A stretch of DNA of 64,000 bases from Ruminococcus sp. (GTDB lineage Bacteria > Bacillota > Clostridia > Oscillospirales > Ruminococcaceae): assembly GCA_029062165.1 (NCBI GenBank), contig JAIDQQ010000024.1:1-64000 (forward strand), given 5' to 3'. The position numbers and the translations under genes are program-made. The notes beneath the pieces were generated by a model, which did no database searches, was not told where the DNA came from, and was given only the letters and a program-made list of their open reading frames with translations. Positions 8,916 to 17,941 of this stretch are shown here, piece by piece. How positions within the stretch are numbered: position 1 is the stretch's first letter; each line of letters begins with the position of its first letter.

Positions 8916-9383
8916 ATGAGTGAAATATATAAAATAGATATTGAAACTATTGAAAAACTCGCCGGAATCGTAAGCAGTAATGAACTTTCTGAAATTACTG
9001 TCCGTGACGGTGATAAATCAATAACCATAAAAGGCAAGAAAATTCCGTCCGCACCGCCGGTAATGCCTATGCCTGTAGGTATGTCTGTACCTGCTCCGGT
9101 GGTGAACGCTCCGGAAGTACCGGTAAAAGCAGAAACTGAAACATTCAGCGGTAATGTAGTAAAGTCTCCCATTGTGGGAACTTTCTACGCTGCACCTTCA
9201 CCGGAAAAACCGGCATTTGTAAAAGTCGGCGATACGGTAAAAAAAGGCGACGTTATCATGATTATAGAATCCATGAAACTTATGAATGAAATACAGTCGG
9301 ATTATGACGGCGTTGTAGATAAGATTCTTGTTTCAGACGGTCAGGCGGTTGAATATGACCAGCCAATTATGATTATAAAATAA
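8916..9383 (+). CDS. accB: Biotin carboxyl carrier protein of acetyl-CoA carboxylase
   Basis: Carries carboxy-biotin between AccC and AccD/AccA. The 155 residues have an N-terminal dimer segment, a Pro/Ala/Val-rich linker at about 45-80 and a C-terminal biotinyl domain. Biotin attaches to the Lys in ESMKLMNE near residue 120. It begins six bases after fabF. The stop overlaps the following gene (TAATG). Confidence 0.95.
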   Translation: MSEIYKIDIETIEKLAGIVSSNELSEITVRDGDKSITIKGKKIPSAPPVMPMPVGMSVPAPVVNAPEVPVKAETETFSGNVVKSPIVGTFYAAPSPEKPAFVKVGDTVKKGDVIMIIESMKLMNEIQSDYDGVVDKILVSDGQAVEYDQPIMIIK

Positions 9384-9916
9384 TGAGGGTTTTATCATCT
9401 CTCAAAGGTTTTACGGCTGAATACAAGGAAAAAGATGATGTTATTTCTGTTAATATTGCGGATTCCCAGAATGGCAGGCGTTTTGAAATATGGTATTACG
9501 GACAATTTCATGAAATCAAGGAACTGAAATATCCGCTTATTGTAGATACAGAATTTTCAGTATGTAAGTTTGTAGCAAAATCGGTGAAAACAGGAGAAGA
9601 AATTCTTCTGTTTGACCGTGCTTTTCACGGCTATGACGCATTATTCTGTGACATCTTTACAGAAGAACAGATTAAAAACCGTCCGTTGAAAAAGCTGGAT
9701 ATACCGCCTGCAAAAATCAGAATAAAAATGTCTTACAGTATCGACGATTGTGACAAGGAAGACTATGATTTTGACGAAAACGGCAGATGTATACTTCTTG
9801 ACGGAAAAACTATGTCATGGGAAGAAGTAAAGGCAAATGGAATGTACAGTATCCAACTGTATTATAAATCAGAAAAAGGCAGATGGATTCAGTTTGCCGT
9901 ATATGATTTGGACTGA
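9383..9916 (+). CDS. Unknown protein inserted between accB and fabZ
   Basis: A 177-residue soluble protein I do not recognise. It is rich in aromatic and acidic residues (FEIWYYGQFHEIKELKYP, FDRAFHGYDALFCDIF) and has no membrane segment. Its start overlaps the accB stop by one base, so it is translated by coupling in the fatty acid operon. The size and style resemble the small accessory or immunity-like genes elsewhere in the window. An enzymatic role in lipid synthesis is not supported. Confidence 0.75.
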   Translation: MRVLSSLKGFTAEYKEKDDVISVNIADSQNGRRFEIWYYGQFHEIKELKYPLIVDTEFSVCKFVAKSVKTGEEILLFDRAFHGYDALFCDIFTEEQIKNRPLKKLDIPPAKIRIKMSYSIDDCDKEDYDFDENGRCILLDGKTMSWEEVKANGMYSIQLYYKSEKGRWIQFAVYDLD

Positions 9917-9933
9917 AATAAATGGAGGAAAAA

Positions 9934-10380
9934 ATGTCAGAAATACTTATGAATAAAGAACAGATTATGGAAATAATCCCACACCGTGACCCTTTTCTGT
10001 TAATCGACGAGATTATTGAAATGGAAGTCGGTGTCAGCGTAAAGGCAAGAAAATATATCAAGGAAGATGATTTCTGGTTTAAGGGGCATTTTCCGGATTA
10101 TCCGGTAACACCTGGTGTGCTTATGGTTGAAATGCTTGCACAGGCTGGTGCGGTATGTATGCTTTCAAAACCGGAATTTAAGGGAAAAATAGGACTTTTT
10201 GGCGGTATCGACAAGGCAAAGTTCAGAAGACAGGTAGTACCTGGTGACGTTCTTGACCTTGAAGTAGAAATAGTACGTCAGAGAGGTCCCGTTGCAACGT
10301 GCAAGGGTCTTGCTTCCGTTGACGGTGAAAGGGCTGTTTCATGCGAGATAACTTGTATTATAGCTGACGGTGATAAGTAA
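9934..10380 (+). CDS. fabZ: 3-hydroxyacyl-ACP dehydratase
   Basis: Hot-dog-fold dehydratase of FAS II. The 148 residues carry IIPHRDPFLLIDEI and the catalytic His in GHFPDYPVTPGVLMVEMLAQ. An ATG twelve bases upstream overlaps the GGAGG site, so the second ATG, five bases after the site, is the better start. The stop overlaps the accC start (TAATG). Confidence 0.95.
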   Translation: MSEILMNKEQIMEIIPHRDPFLLIDEIIEMEVGVSVKARKYIKEDDFWFKGHFPDYPVTPGVLMVEMLAQAGAVCMLSKPEFKGKIGLFGGIDKAKFRRQVVPGDVLDLEVEIVRQRGPVATCKGLASVDGERAVSCEITCIIADGDK

Positions 10381-11744
10381 TGAGTAAAATGTTTAAGAAA
10401 ATTCTTATCGCAAACCGTGGTGAAATAGCCGTCCGGATAATAAGAGCGTGTCGGGAAGTCGGAGTACGTTGTGTTGCGGTATACTCCACAGCCGACAGAA
10501 ATTCACTTCATGCACAGATTGCCGACGAGGCTATATGTATCGGCGAACCACCTACAAAAGACAGCTATCTTAATATGAACGCTATCATACAGGCGGCACT
10601 TAACTGTGGTGCGGAAGCTATTCACCCAGGATTCGGATTTCTTTCGGAAAATGCAGAATTTGCACGACTTTGTGAGAAGTTCGGGATAGTATTCATAGGA
10701 CCGTCATATAACTCGATAGAGATGTTAGGCGATAAAGCCACCGCAAAGGAGACTATGAAAAATGCCGGAGTGCCTGTAATACCAGGTTCAGACGGTGCTG
10801 TATCGTCATTAGAGGAAGCAAGGGAAGTCGCCGAAAAAGCAGGATATCCGGTACTTGTAAAGGCATCTGCCGGAGGTGGCGGAAGAGGTATCAGACGTGT
10901 TGACAGTCCGGAAGAACTGGAATCGCAAATGGAATCCGCACGCCGTGAAGCTAAAAATTATTTCGGTGACGATTCTGTATATATAGAAAAATTCCTTATA
11001 AATCCGCACCATGTTGAAATACAGATACTTGCGGACAAACACGGAAATTATGTCTATCTGAATGAACGTGACTGTTCCATGCAACGACGCAATCAGAAAG
11101 TACTTGAAGAGTGTCCAAGCCCTATAGTAAGTGCGGAACTCCGTAAGAAAATGGGTCAATCAGCGGTAACGGTAGCCAAGCAATGCGGTTACTATAATGC
11201 CGGTACTATTGAATTTCTTGTTGACGAAAACCGAGACTTCTATTTCATGGAAATGAATACTCGCATTCAGGTTGAACACCCTATCACAGAAGAAGTAACC
11301 GGTATAGACCTTGTAAAAGCACAGATTGAAATAGCTTCCGGAATGCCATTGAAAATAACTCAAAACGACGTAAAAATAAACGGTCATGCGATTGAGTGCA
11401 GAATAAACGCAGAAAATCCGGAATTAGATTTCAGACCCTCACCAGGAACTATTACGGCATTGTATATGCCTGGTGGTCCTGGAATAAGGATAGACGGTGC
11501 AGTATATCAGGGCTATACTATAACGCCTTATTACGATTCCATGATTAGTAAACTTATCGCACACGGTTCGGACAGGGACGACGCCATACGTAAAATGAAA
11601 TGGGCTTTAGCAGAGTTCATAGTCGATGGCGTAGACACTAATATAGATTTTCAGCTTGAAATAATCAGACACCCTGATTTCATAGACGGTAATTATGATA
11701 TAGGATTCCTTGGCAGATACATGGAAAATCACAAAAAGAAGTAA
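10380..11744 (+). CDS. accC: Biotin carboxylase subunit of acetyl-CoA carboxylase
   Basis: Carboxylates biotin on AccB with ATP and bicarbonate. The 454 residues are standard: ILIANRGEIAVRIIRACRE at the N terminus, HPGFGFLSENAEFA, the ATP-grasp glycine loop KASAGGGGRGIR near 160, and EMNTRIQVEHPITEEVTG with the catalytic Glu and Arg. Followed closely by accD. Confidence 0.97.
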   Translation: MSKMFKKILIANRGEIAVRIIRACREVGVRCVAVYSTADRNSLHAQIADEAICIGEPPTKDSYLNMNAIIQAALNCGAEAIHPGFGFLSENAEFARLCEKFGIVFIGPSYNSIEMLGDKATAKETMKNAGVPVIPGSDGAVSSLEEAREVAEKAGYPVLVKASAGGGGRGIRRVDSPEELESQMESARREAKNYFGDDSVYIEKFLINPHHVEIQILADKHGNYVYLNERDCSMQRRNQKVLEECPSPIVSAELRKKMGQSAVTVAKQCGYYNAGTIEFLVDENRDFYFMEMNTRIQVEHPITEEVTGIDLVKAQIEIASGMPLKITQNDVKINGHAIECRINAENPELDFRPSPGTITALYMPGGPGIRIDGAVYQGYTITPYYDSMISKLIAHGSDRDDAIRKMKWALAEFIVDGVDTNIDFQLEIIRHPDFIDGNYDIGFLGRYMENHKKK

Positions 11745-11762
11745 CAGGGGGTGTATCTGAAA

Positions 11763-12620
11763 ATGTTTGAAGATTTTTTCAACGTTGTAAAAAAACGTTT
11801 CAACGGTGACGAGGACGAAAAATCAAAGGAAAAAGAAACTTTCAGGTGTCCGAGATGTCAGACAAATATTCTGCTCGGACGTTATGAGGAATTACACAGA
11901 GTTTGTCCGAACTGTAACTATCATGGCAGACTGTCCGCACAGGAAAGAATATCAATAACGGTTGATAAGGAAAGTTTCAGGGAATTTGATTCCGGTCTGA
12001 TAAGCGGAAATCCTCTTGATTTTCCGGATTATCCCGAAAAACAGGCTGAAATCCGTGAAAAGACAGGTTTAAAAGATTCTGTTATCACCGGAACGGCTAC
12101 AATAAAAGGCTCTCCGGTAGTGATAGGCGTAATGGATTCACGCTATATGATGGGTTCTATGGGAAGTGTCGCCGGTGAAAAAATAACACGTGCATTTGAG
12201 TACGCTACAGAAAATAATTTACCGGTAGTAATGTTTACTGCTTCGGGTGGTGCGAGAATGCAGGAAGGTATAGTTTCGCTTATGCAGATGGCTAAGACTT
12301 CCGGAGCGGTAAAGTTACACAGCGAAAGCGGTGGACTTTACATAACGGTAATGACTGACCCGACAACAGGCGGAGTTACAGCGAGTTTCGCATCATTAGG
12401 CGATATTATCATTGCCGAACCAAAAGTTTTAATAGGATTCGCCGGAAGACGTGTCATAGAAAGTACGATAAAACAGAAACTTCCGGCAGATTTTCAGCTT
12501 GCGGAGTTTCAGCACGAAAAGGGTTTTGTTGATATGATAGTTGAACGTCGTAAAATGCGTAGTACACTTTCACATCTGCTGAAACTACATGGCTATTATC
12601 CGGCAGAAAAGGAGGTCTGA
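11763..12620 (+). CDS. accD: Acetyl-CoA carboxylase carboxyltransferase beta subunit
   Basis: With AccA transfers the carboxyl group to acetyl-CoA. The 285 residues have the N-terminal zinc ribbon CPRCQ...CPNC at about 25-47, then a crotonase-like domain with [11 protein letters not shown] and [10 protein letters not shown]. The ATG used lies nine bases after AGGGGGTG; an in-frame GTG twelve bases upstream sits inside that site. Confidence 0.95.
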   Translation: MFEDFFNVVKKRFNGDEDEKSKEKETFRCPRCQTNILLGRYEELHRVCPNCNYHGRLSAQERISITVDKESFREFDSGLISGNPLDFPDYPEKQAEIREKTGLKDSVITGTATIKGSPVVIGVMDSRYMMGSMGSVAGEKITRAFEYATENNLPVVMFTASGGARMQEGIVSLMQMAKTSGAVKLHSESGGLYITVMTDPTTGGVTASFASLGDIIIAEPKVLIGFAGRRVIESTIKQKLPADFQLAEFQHEKGFVDMIVERRKMRSTLSHLLKLHGYYPAEKEV

Positions 12621-12624
12621 CTTT

Positions 12625-13431
12625 ATGGACAACAATAAATCTGCGTGGGAAAGAATACAGCTTGTTCACGCAAAGGGCAGACCGACTATACATGACTATC
12701 TGCCATTGATATTCAATGACTTCTATGAAATGCACGGTGACAGGCTTTTCGGTGACGACAGGGCTATTTTAGGTGGTATCGCACGGCTTGAGAATACACC
12801 TGTAACGATAATCGCACAGGTAAAGGGACGTGACATAAACGAAAATAAAAACTGTAATTTTGCTATGCCACACCCTGAAGGTTATCGAAAGGCTTTAAGA
12901 CTTGCAAGACAGGCGGAAAAATTCCACAGACCTATAATATGTTTTATTGATACACCAGGAGCATCATGTGGAGTACCCGACGAAGAAAGAGGTCAGGGCG
13001 AGGCGATAGCGAAAAATATAGCGGAGTTCATGACTATCCGCACACCGATAATATCGGTAATTCTCGGTGAAGCCGGTAGCGGTGGTGCGTTGGCACTGGG
13101 TGTATGCGACGAACTTGCAATGTTGGAAAACGCACAGTATTCCGTACTGTCGCCGAGAGGTTTTGCAAGTATTCTGTGGAAAGACGCTACAAGAGAGCAG
13201 GAAGCAAGCGAAATTATGATGATTACCGCCGAAGATATGGCTCGTTTAGGAGTAGCCGAAACTGTCATTGAAGAGCCACTCGGGGGCGCACATAACGATT
13301 TATACAAAATTTCAGAAAATATCAAGGAATATTTGTCACATAAAATTCAGGAAAAATGCAAAAAAGATATTGACGTTTTGTTAAAAGAACGCTATACTAA
13401 GTTTAGGAAAATCGGAGACTTCATTGAATGA
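12625..13431 (+). CDS. accA: Acetyl-CoA carboxylase carboxyltransferase alpha subunit
   Basis: Partner of AccD. The 268 residues include ARGRP-like AKGRPTIHDY at the N terminus, FIDTPGASCGVPDEERGQ and GEAGSGGALALG, which form the carboxybiotin side of the active site. The start follows AGGAGG by nine bases; the longer frame begins inside accD without a site. Confidence 0.95.
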   Translation: MDNNKSAWERIQLVHAKGRPTIHDYLPLIFNDFYEMHGDRLFGDDRAILGGIARLENTPVTIIAQVKGRDINENKNCNFAMPHPEGYRKALRLARQAEKFHRPIICFIDTPGASCGVPDEERGQGEAIAKNIAEFMTIRTPIISVILGEAGSGGALALGVCDELAMLENAQYSVLSPRGFASILWKDATREQEASEIMMITAEDMARLGVAETVIEEPLGGAHNDLYKISENIKEYLSHKIQEKCKKDIDVLLKERYTKFRKIGDFIE

Positions 13432-13487
13432 CCCGTTTTCAGTCCGGTACATACCGGATATAAAATCTATACAGGAGGAAAAAGAAC

Positions 13488-13724
13488 ATGATTTTTGACA
13501 AACTCAAGAACATTATTGTTGAACAGCTCAGCGTTGAAGAAGATGATGTTACACTTGAAGCCAACATTCAGGATGACCTCGGTGCTGATTCACTCGATAT
13601 TGTTGACCTTATATCAACTATCGAAGACGAATTTGAAGTATCAATTCCGGACGAAGCTGTTGAAGAAATCAAGACTGTAGGCGACCTTGCTGCTTACATT
13701 GAAAAAAATTCTGACGCAGAATAA
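13488..13724 (+). CDS. acpP: Acyl carrier protein
   Basis: The 78-residue acidic four-helix carrier of acyl chains. The phosphopantetheine Ser is in [10 protein letters not shown] near residue 37. An AGGAGG site lies nine bases before the ATG. Last gene of the fatty acid operon, followed by a strong terminator. Confidence 0.96.
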   Translation: MIFDKLKNIIVEQLSVEEDDVTLEANIQDDLGADSLDIVDLISTIEDEFEVSIPDEAVEEIKTVGDLAAYIEKNSDAE

Positions 13725-13740
13725 TCACACCTAAGAAAAA

Positions 13741-13771
13741 TCCTCTGGCTGAAAAGTCGGAGGGTTTTTTT
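13741..13771 (+). terminator. Terminator of the fatty acid operon
   Basis: CCTCTGGCT and AGTCGGAGG pair around a GAAA loop and are followed by seven T. Confidence 0.85.
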
Positions 13772-13790
13772 GTGAATCTGCATAAATATC

Positions 13791-13819
13791 TTGCAATTGT
13801 CCGGATAATATGATATAAT
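13791..13819 (+). promoter_or_regulatory. Promoter of the ATPase-kor operon
   Basis: TTGCAA, 17 bases, TATAAT; about 52 bases before the ATPase start. Confidence 0.75.
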
Positions 13820-13870
13820 ATTATTTACAGACTTTTTTCTTTGCCGGAATTTCCGGCAGAAAGGATTTCA

Positions 13871-14530
13871 ATGAAAAAAATTACTATTATTACCGGTCAT
13901 TACGGTAGCGGAAAAACAAATCTCGCTGTCAACTTTGCAGTAAGTGCAAGCCGTATGGGTAAAGCCGTAGCGGTTGTTGATTTGGATATTGTCAATCCGT
14001 ATTTCCGTACAGCTGATTTCAGGGAATTATTTTCCGAAAAAAATATAAAACTTATCGCCCCCGATTTCGCAAACAGTAATCTTGATATACCGTCTATACA
14101 GTTTGACCTTGAACAGATTGCAAAAAGTGAAGACTGTCTTATTATAGACGTCGGCGGAGATGACGCCGGTGCAGTAGCTCTCGGAAGATATGCGGAAGCA
14201 CTTTCGGCATACGGTAATGACGTTGATATGTTCTATGTGATAAATCAGCGACGTTATCTGACATCTACACCCGACGAAGCAGTTAAACTCATGTATGAGA
14301 TTGAAAACGCCTCACGAATGAGACATACGGCGATAGTCAACAATACGAATCTCGGCAGGGAAACGACTGTTGAAATCGTGGAAAATTCCGCTGAATTTGC
14401 TAAGGAAATATCCATACGGACAGGACTTCCGGTTAAATTTACCACGTATCCGGAAGAATGTGCTGAAATTACTGATAATCCCTGTGCTTATCCGATAAAA
14501 ATTTATGTGAAGCCGTTATGGGAAATATAA
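13871..14530 (+). CDS. ParA/MinD-type P-loop ATPase of the kor operon
   Basis: A 219-residue cytoplasmic ATPase of the SIMIBI class. The N-terminal GHYGSGKTNLAVN is a P-loop, VVDLDIVNPYFR a switch region and LIIDVGGDDAGA the Walker B area. Its exact job is unknown. It lies 21 bases before the ferredoxin subunit of a 2-oxoacid oxidoreductase, so a role in that complex, for example cofactor or cluster insertion, is a guess from context only. Start chosen ten codons inside the longest frame, where AAAGGA precedes an ATG. Confidence 0.8.
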   Translation: MKKITIITGHYGSGKTNLAVNFAVSASRMGKAVAVVDLDIVNPYFRTADFRELFSEKNIKLIAPDFANSNLDIPSIQFDLEQIAKSEDCLIIDVGGDDAGAVALGRYAEALSAYGNDVDMFYVINQRRYLTSTPDEAVKLMYEIENASRMRHTAIVNNTNLGRETTVEIVENSAEFAKEISIRTGLPVKFTTYPEECAEITDNPCAYPIKIYVKPLWEI

Positions 14531-14551
14531 AAACCGAAAGGAGTTGAGTTA

Positions 14552-14758
14552 ATGGCTAAGATGTCCGTTATAAGTGAACGCTGTAAGGGTTGCGGTCTGT
14601 GTGTGACCGCCTGTCCGAAGAAGATAGTTTCACTTCAGAAAGAAAAACGTAACAAAAAAGGATATTTTTATGCTGTCTGTACAGATGATAACGCTTGTAT
14701 CGGTTGTGCAATGTGCGGTATAATGTGTCCGGATTGTGCTATTATAGTTGAAAAATAA
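14552..14758 (+). CDS. korD: 2-oxoacid:ferredoxin oxidoreductase, ferredoxin-like delta subunit
   Basis: A 68-residue protein with two 4Fe-4S motifs, CKGCGLCVTACP near 12-23 and CIGCAMCGIMCP near 49-60. It passes electrons from the catalytic subunits to ferredoxin. First of four kor genes in the delta-alpha-beta-gamma order usual in anaerobes. Confidence 0.9.
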   Translation: MAKMSVISERCKGCGLCVTACPKKIVSLQKEKRNKKGYFYAVCTDDNACIGCAMCGIMCPDCAIIVEK

Positions 14759-14778
14759 TCGAAAGGAGTTTTTTTGCT

Positions 14779-15837
14779 TTGGAAAGAAAATTAATGAAAG
14801 GCAACGAGGCACTCGCTGAAGCTGCTATAAGAGCAGGTTGTAAATGCTTTTTTGGTTATCCGATAACCCCACAGACTGAACTTTCTGCGTACATGGCAAA
14901 GCGTATGCACAAGGCAGGCGGAGTTTTTTTACAGGCTGAATCCGAAATAGCCGCTATAAATATGGTACTCGGTGCGGCGTCAACGGGTGTAAGAGCCATG
15001 ACATCATCATCATCACCGGGTATATCGCTGAAAAGTGAAGGTATATCGTATCTTGCCGGTTCGGATTTACCGGCGGTTATAATAAACGTTCAGCGAGGTG
15101 GTCCAGGTCTGGGAGGTATTCAGCCGTCACAGGCGGATTACTGGCAGGCTACTAAGGCACTCGGACATGGTGATTTCCATTTACTCGTATATGCACCGGC
15201 ATCTGTACAGGAAATGGTTGATATGGTTGTTACCGCTTTTGACCGTTCCGACAGGTACAGAATACCGGCTATGATTCTTGCGGATGGTCTTTTAGGTCAG
15301 ATGATGGAACCTGTATCGTTTCCGGAAATAACGGTCAATGACTACGATAAATCTTCATGGTGTGCGAACGGTCACGGCAATAAGCGAGAACATCATATAA
15401 TAAACTCTCTGTATCTCAAACCCGACGAGTTACAGACTTCTGTATATAACAGATTCGAGAGATATGAAAAAGTCAAGGCAGAAGAAACTGACGCTGAACT
15501 TTATCTCACGGAAGACTGTGATATACTTCTTTGTGCATACGGTGCGACGGCTCGTGTTGTGAAATCCGCTGTAAATTCCGCCCGTGAAATCGGTATAAAA
15601 GCCGGTATGTTCAGACCTAAGACTTTATGGCCTTTCCCTGTGAAAGAAATAAATAAGGCTTGCGAATCTGCAAAATGTCTTCTTGATGTTGAAATGTCAA
15701 TGGGTCAGATGATTGACGATGTCAGACTTGCTATAAACTGTTCAAAACCTGTACACTTCTTCGGACGTACCGGCGGTATCATACCTACACCGGCGGAGAT
15801 TCTGGAGGAAATTAAGAAAATCGGAGGTGTTGAATAA
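14779..15837 (+). CDS. korA: 2-oxoacid:ferredoxin oxidoreductase alpha subunit
   Basis: The 352-residue alpha subunit with the pyrimidine-binding half of the thiamine diphosphate site. GNEALAEAAIRAGCKCFFGY and PITPQTEL are family hallmarks, and SSSSPGISLKSEG follows. The best start is a TTG ten bases after AAAGGAG; the next ATG is 25 bases from that site. The stop overlaps korB. Substrate is probably 2-oxoglutarate, but a branched-chain 2-oxoacid cannot be ruled out. Confidence 0.92.
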   Translation: MERKLMKGNEALAEAAIRAGCKCFFGYPITPQTELSAYMAKRMHKAGGVFLQAESEIAAINMVLGAASTGVRAMTSSSSPGISLKSEGISYLAGSDLPAVIINVQRGGPGLGGIQPSQADYWQATKALGHGDFHLLVYAPASVQEMVDMVVTAFDRSDRYRIPAMILADGLLGQMMEPVSFPEITVNDYDKSSWCANGHGNKREHHIINSLYLKPDELQTSVYNRFERYEKVKAEETDAELYLTEDCDILLCAYGATARVVKSAVNSAREIGIKAGMFRPKTLWPFPVKEINKACESAKCLLDVEMSMGQMIDDVRLAINCSKPVHFFGRTGGIIPTPAEILEEIKKIGGVE

Positions 15838-16592
15838 TGGCTGTTGTATTTGAAAAACCTAAGTCACTTATTGACGTCCCTACACATTACTGCCCAGGCT
15901 GTACGCATGGTATAGTACACAGACTGATATGCGAGGTCATAGACGAAATGGGCATTGAGGGCGATACAATCGGAATATGTCCGGTAGGGTGTTCGGTAAT
16001 GGCATACGATTACTTCAACTGCGATATGATTGAAGCACCACACGGAAGAGCTCCGGCGGTTGCTACCGGTGTAAAGCGAACAAATCCGGATAAGTTTGTA
16101 TTTACGTATCAAGGCGACGGTGACCTCGCCGCAATCGGTACGGCAGAAACCGTACACGTTGCAACACGTGGTGAGAATATAGTTATTATATTTATCAACA
16201 ATACCATATACGGCATGACCGGCGGTCAGATGGCACCTACTACCATTCCAGGACAGGTTACACAGACTACGCCATACGGCAGAGACCCACAACTTGCCGG
16301 ATATCCTGTAAGAGTATGTGAAATGCTTTCTACTCTTACAGGTACGGCACTTGCACAGCGTGTATCAGTAGATACTGTACCGCATATCCGTGAGACAAAA
16401 AAAGCTATCCGAAAAGCGTTTGAGAATCAAAAAGAAAAACGTGGACTTTCAATAGTTGAAGTTCTTTCGACGTGTCCTACTAACTGGGGTATGTCACCGG
16501 TAGAGGCGATAAAACGACTTCAGGAAGAAATGATACCTTATTATCCGCTCGGAGTGTATAAGGACGTCACAGCGGAAGGGGGTAACAAGTAA
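15837..16592 (+). CDS. korB: 2-oxoacid:ferredoxin oxidoreductase beta subunit
   Basis: Binds thiamine diphosphate and magnesium. The 251 residues have CPGCTHGI near 19-26, the cofactor motif GDGDLAAIG with the following INNTIYGMTGGQM, and SPVEAIKRL near the end. Overlaps by one base with both neighbours. Confidence 0.93.
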   Translation: MAVVFEKPKSLIDVPTHYCPGCTHGIVHRLICEVIDEMGIEGDTIGICPVGCSVMAYDYFNCDMIEAPHGRAPAVATGVKRTNPDKFVFTYQGDGDLAAIGTAETVHVATRGENIVIIFINNTIYGMTGGQMAPTTIPGQVTQTTPYGRDPQLAGYPVRVCEMLSTLTGTALAQRVSVDTVPHIRETKKAIRKAFENQKEKRGLSIVEVLSTCPTNWGMSPVEAIKRLQEEMIPYYPLGVYKDVTAEGGNK

Positions 16593-17122
16593 TGACTACT
16601 GAAATAGTACTCGCCGGATTTGGTGGACAAGGTGTACTGTTTGCCGGTAAGATACTCGCATACTGCGGACTTATGGACAATAAGGAATTATCATGGTTGC
16701 CCTCTTATGGTCCGGAAATGCGAGGTGGTACGGCAAATTGTTCCGTATGTATTTCCGACGAGCCAATAGGTTCACCACTTGTACTTACTCCGGATATCCT
16801 CATAGCTATGAATCAGCCGTCATTTGACAAGTTCGTTGACGCTGTAAAGCCAAACGGTAAAATATTTGTCGACAGTACTTTAATTGATTCAAAATGTGAG
16901 CGTTCAGACGTGGAATGTTATTACATACCGTCATCACAGCTTGCGGAAGATAATAATTTAAAAGGTGGGTCAAATATAATTCTCCTCGGAAAACTCATCA
17001 AAGAGACTAATATTTTCACACTCGATACCATGAAAAAAGCTATAGAAAAAGTAGTACCACCTACAAAATCGCATCTTATAGAAAATAACTTCAAGGCTAT
17101 TGAAATCGGTATGAATAACTGA
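16592..17122 (+). CDS. korC: 2-oxoacid:ferredoxin oxidoreductase gamma subunit
   Basis: The 176-residue gamma subunit starts with the glycine-rich [15 protein letters not shown] and has [14 protein letters not shown], both usual in this family. It completes the four-subunit complex. A strong bidirectional terminator follows. Confidence 0.93.
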   Translation: MTTEIVLAGFGGQGVLFAGKILAYCGLMDNKELSWLPSYGPEMRGGTANCSVCISDEPIGSPLVLTPDILIAMNQPSFDKFVDAVKPNGKIFVDSTLIDSKCERSDVECYYIPSSQLAEDNNLKGGSNIILLGKLIKETNIFTLDTMKKAIEKVVPPTKSHLIENNFKAIEIGMNN

Positions 17123-17135
17123 TTATATATAAAAA

Positions 17136-17168
17136 AATTTCCGTTCCAGAATAATGGAACGGAATTTT
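17136..17168. terminator. Bidirectional terminator between korC and the XRE gene
   Basis: TTCCGTTCCA and TGGAACGGAA pair exactly around GAATAA, flanked by A and T runs, so both converging transcripts can end here. Confidence 0.85.
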
Positions 17169-17174
17169 TATTTT

Positions 17175-17390
17175 CTAACGGTAAAATGTCGGATTGTCTG
17201 TGCGTTCGAGCAGGTAATCTATCGAAACATTAAAGTAATCCGCTAATGCAATAAGAGTTTGATAGTCTGCCTGACGTTCACCTCGTTCGTATCTGCTTAT
17301 CATTTTCTGCGTAAGATTTAGTTCTATTGCAAGTCGTTGCTGTGTAATTCGTTTTGCTTTCCTTAATTCCTTTAATCTTTTTAATCCCAT
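17175..17390 (-). CDS. XRE-family helix-turn-helix regulator
   Basis: A 71-residue Cro/CI-type DNA-binding protein. The HTH lies at about 13-45 (ITQQRLAIELNLTQKMISRY, then ERGERQADYQTLIALADYF). No ligand or oligomerisation domain. It faces a small membrane protein across a gap with a consensus promoter and a tandem 17-base repeat, so it probably represses that gene and perhaps itself. Confidence 0.9.
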   Translation of the reverse strand: MGLKRLKELRKAKRITQQRLAIELNLTQKMISRYERGERQADYQTLIALADYFNVSIDYLLERTDNPTFYR

Positions 17391-17421
17391 AAAAATAAAC
17401 CTCTAAACTTCTGAAAAATAC

Positions 17422-17450
17422 TTGACAATATTATACCATTGTGATATAAT
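17422..17450 (+). promoter_or_regulatory. Consensus promoter of the small membrane protein gene
   Basis: TTGACA-N17-TATAAT, exact. The expected transcription start falls in the first of two direct repeats. Confidence 0.85.
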
Positions 17451-17453
17451 TAA

Positions 17454-17487
17454 ATTACGCCAATTAGGACATTACGCCTATTTGGAC
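17454..17487 (+). promoter_or_regulatory. Tandem 17-base repeat, probable XRE operator
   Basis: ATTACGCCAATTAGGAC is followed at once by ATTACGCCTATTTGGAC: 15 of 17 bases agree. Each copy has a near-dyad core CCWATTWGG. The pair starts four bases after the -10 box, an effective place for repression. Confidence 0.65.
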
Positions 17488-17512
17488 TGAATAAAAGTAA
17501 AGGAGGAAAACT

Positions 17513-17890
17513 ATGAAGACTACAAAATTAATTCTCGGAATACTTACAATAGTTATATCATGCTTTGTATTATTTCAATCCTGTTCAGCCGGTGTGGCAA
17601 ACTCTTTATCGGAGAACGGCGAATCAAGCGGTAGTGGTGGTGCATTAGTATCTTTTCTTATGCTTGCTGGTGGAATCACCATGATAGCAAGTAGGAAAAA
17701 TAGTACAAAAGGCGGTTCAATTGCCGGAGTTATTATTTTCGGACTTTCCGCTTTAATCGGTTTTGCGACTGCCGGTACTGTATTCAAGGATTTGAAAGTA
17801 TGGGCGGGATTATGCGTAATTCTCGCAATCGTAAATATTATTGCGGTTGTTCGCTGTAAGAAAAATAAAGACGATAATGAACAAAAATGA
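17513..17890 (+). CDS. Small membrane protein
   Basis: A 125-residue protein with an N-terminal hydrophobic segment ending in QSCSAG, perhaps a lipoprotein or signal anchor, then hydrophobic spans at about 45-60, 68-88 and 95-112, and a Lys-rich end. I do not recognise a function. It is controlled by a consensus promoter with a tandem operator facing the XRE gene. Confidence 0.75.
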   Translation: MKTTKLILGILTIVISCFVLFQSCSAGVANSLSENGESSGSGGALVSFLMLAGGITMIASRKNSTKGGSIAGVIIFGLSALIGFATAGTVFKDLKVWAGLCVILAIVNIIAVVRCKKNKDDNEQK

Positions 17891-17895
17891 GTAAA

Positions 17896-17927
17896 AAAAA
17901 GAGGCTTCATTTCCGAAGTCTCTTTTT
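17896..17927. terminator. Bidirectional terminator
   Basis: GAGGCTTC and GAAGTCTC pair around ATTTCC with flanking A and T runs, between converging genes. Confidence 0.8.
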
Positions 17928-17941
17928 CATTGCGTGTTAAA

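Noticed and set aside
9361-9930. A duplicated accB 3' end around the inserted gene
   Set aside because: The similarity between the two gene ends (TATGATT and AAATAA-ATG-AGG pieces) is too short and gapped to separate from chance, unlike the cases at 34 and 53 kb.
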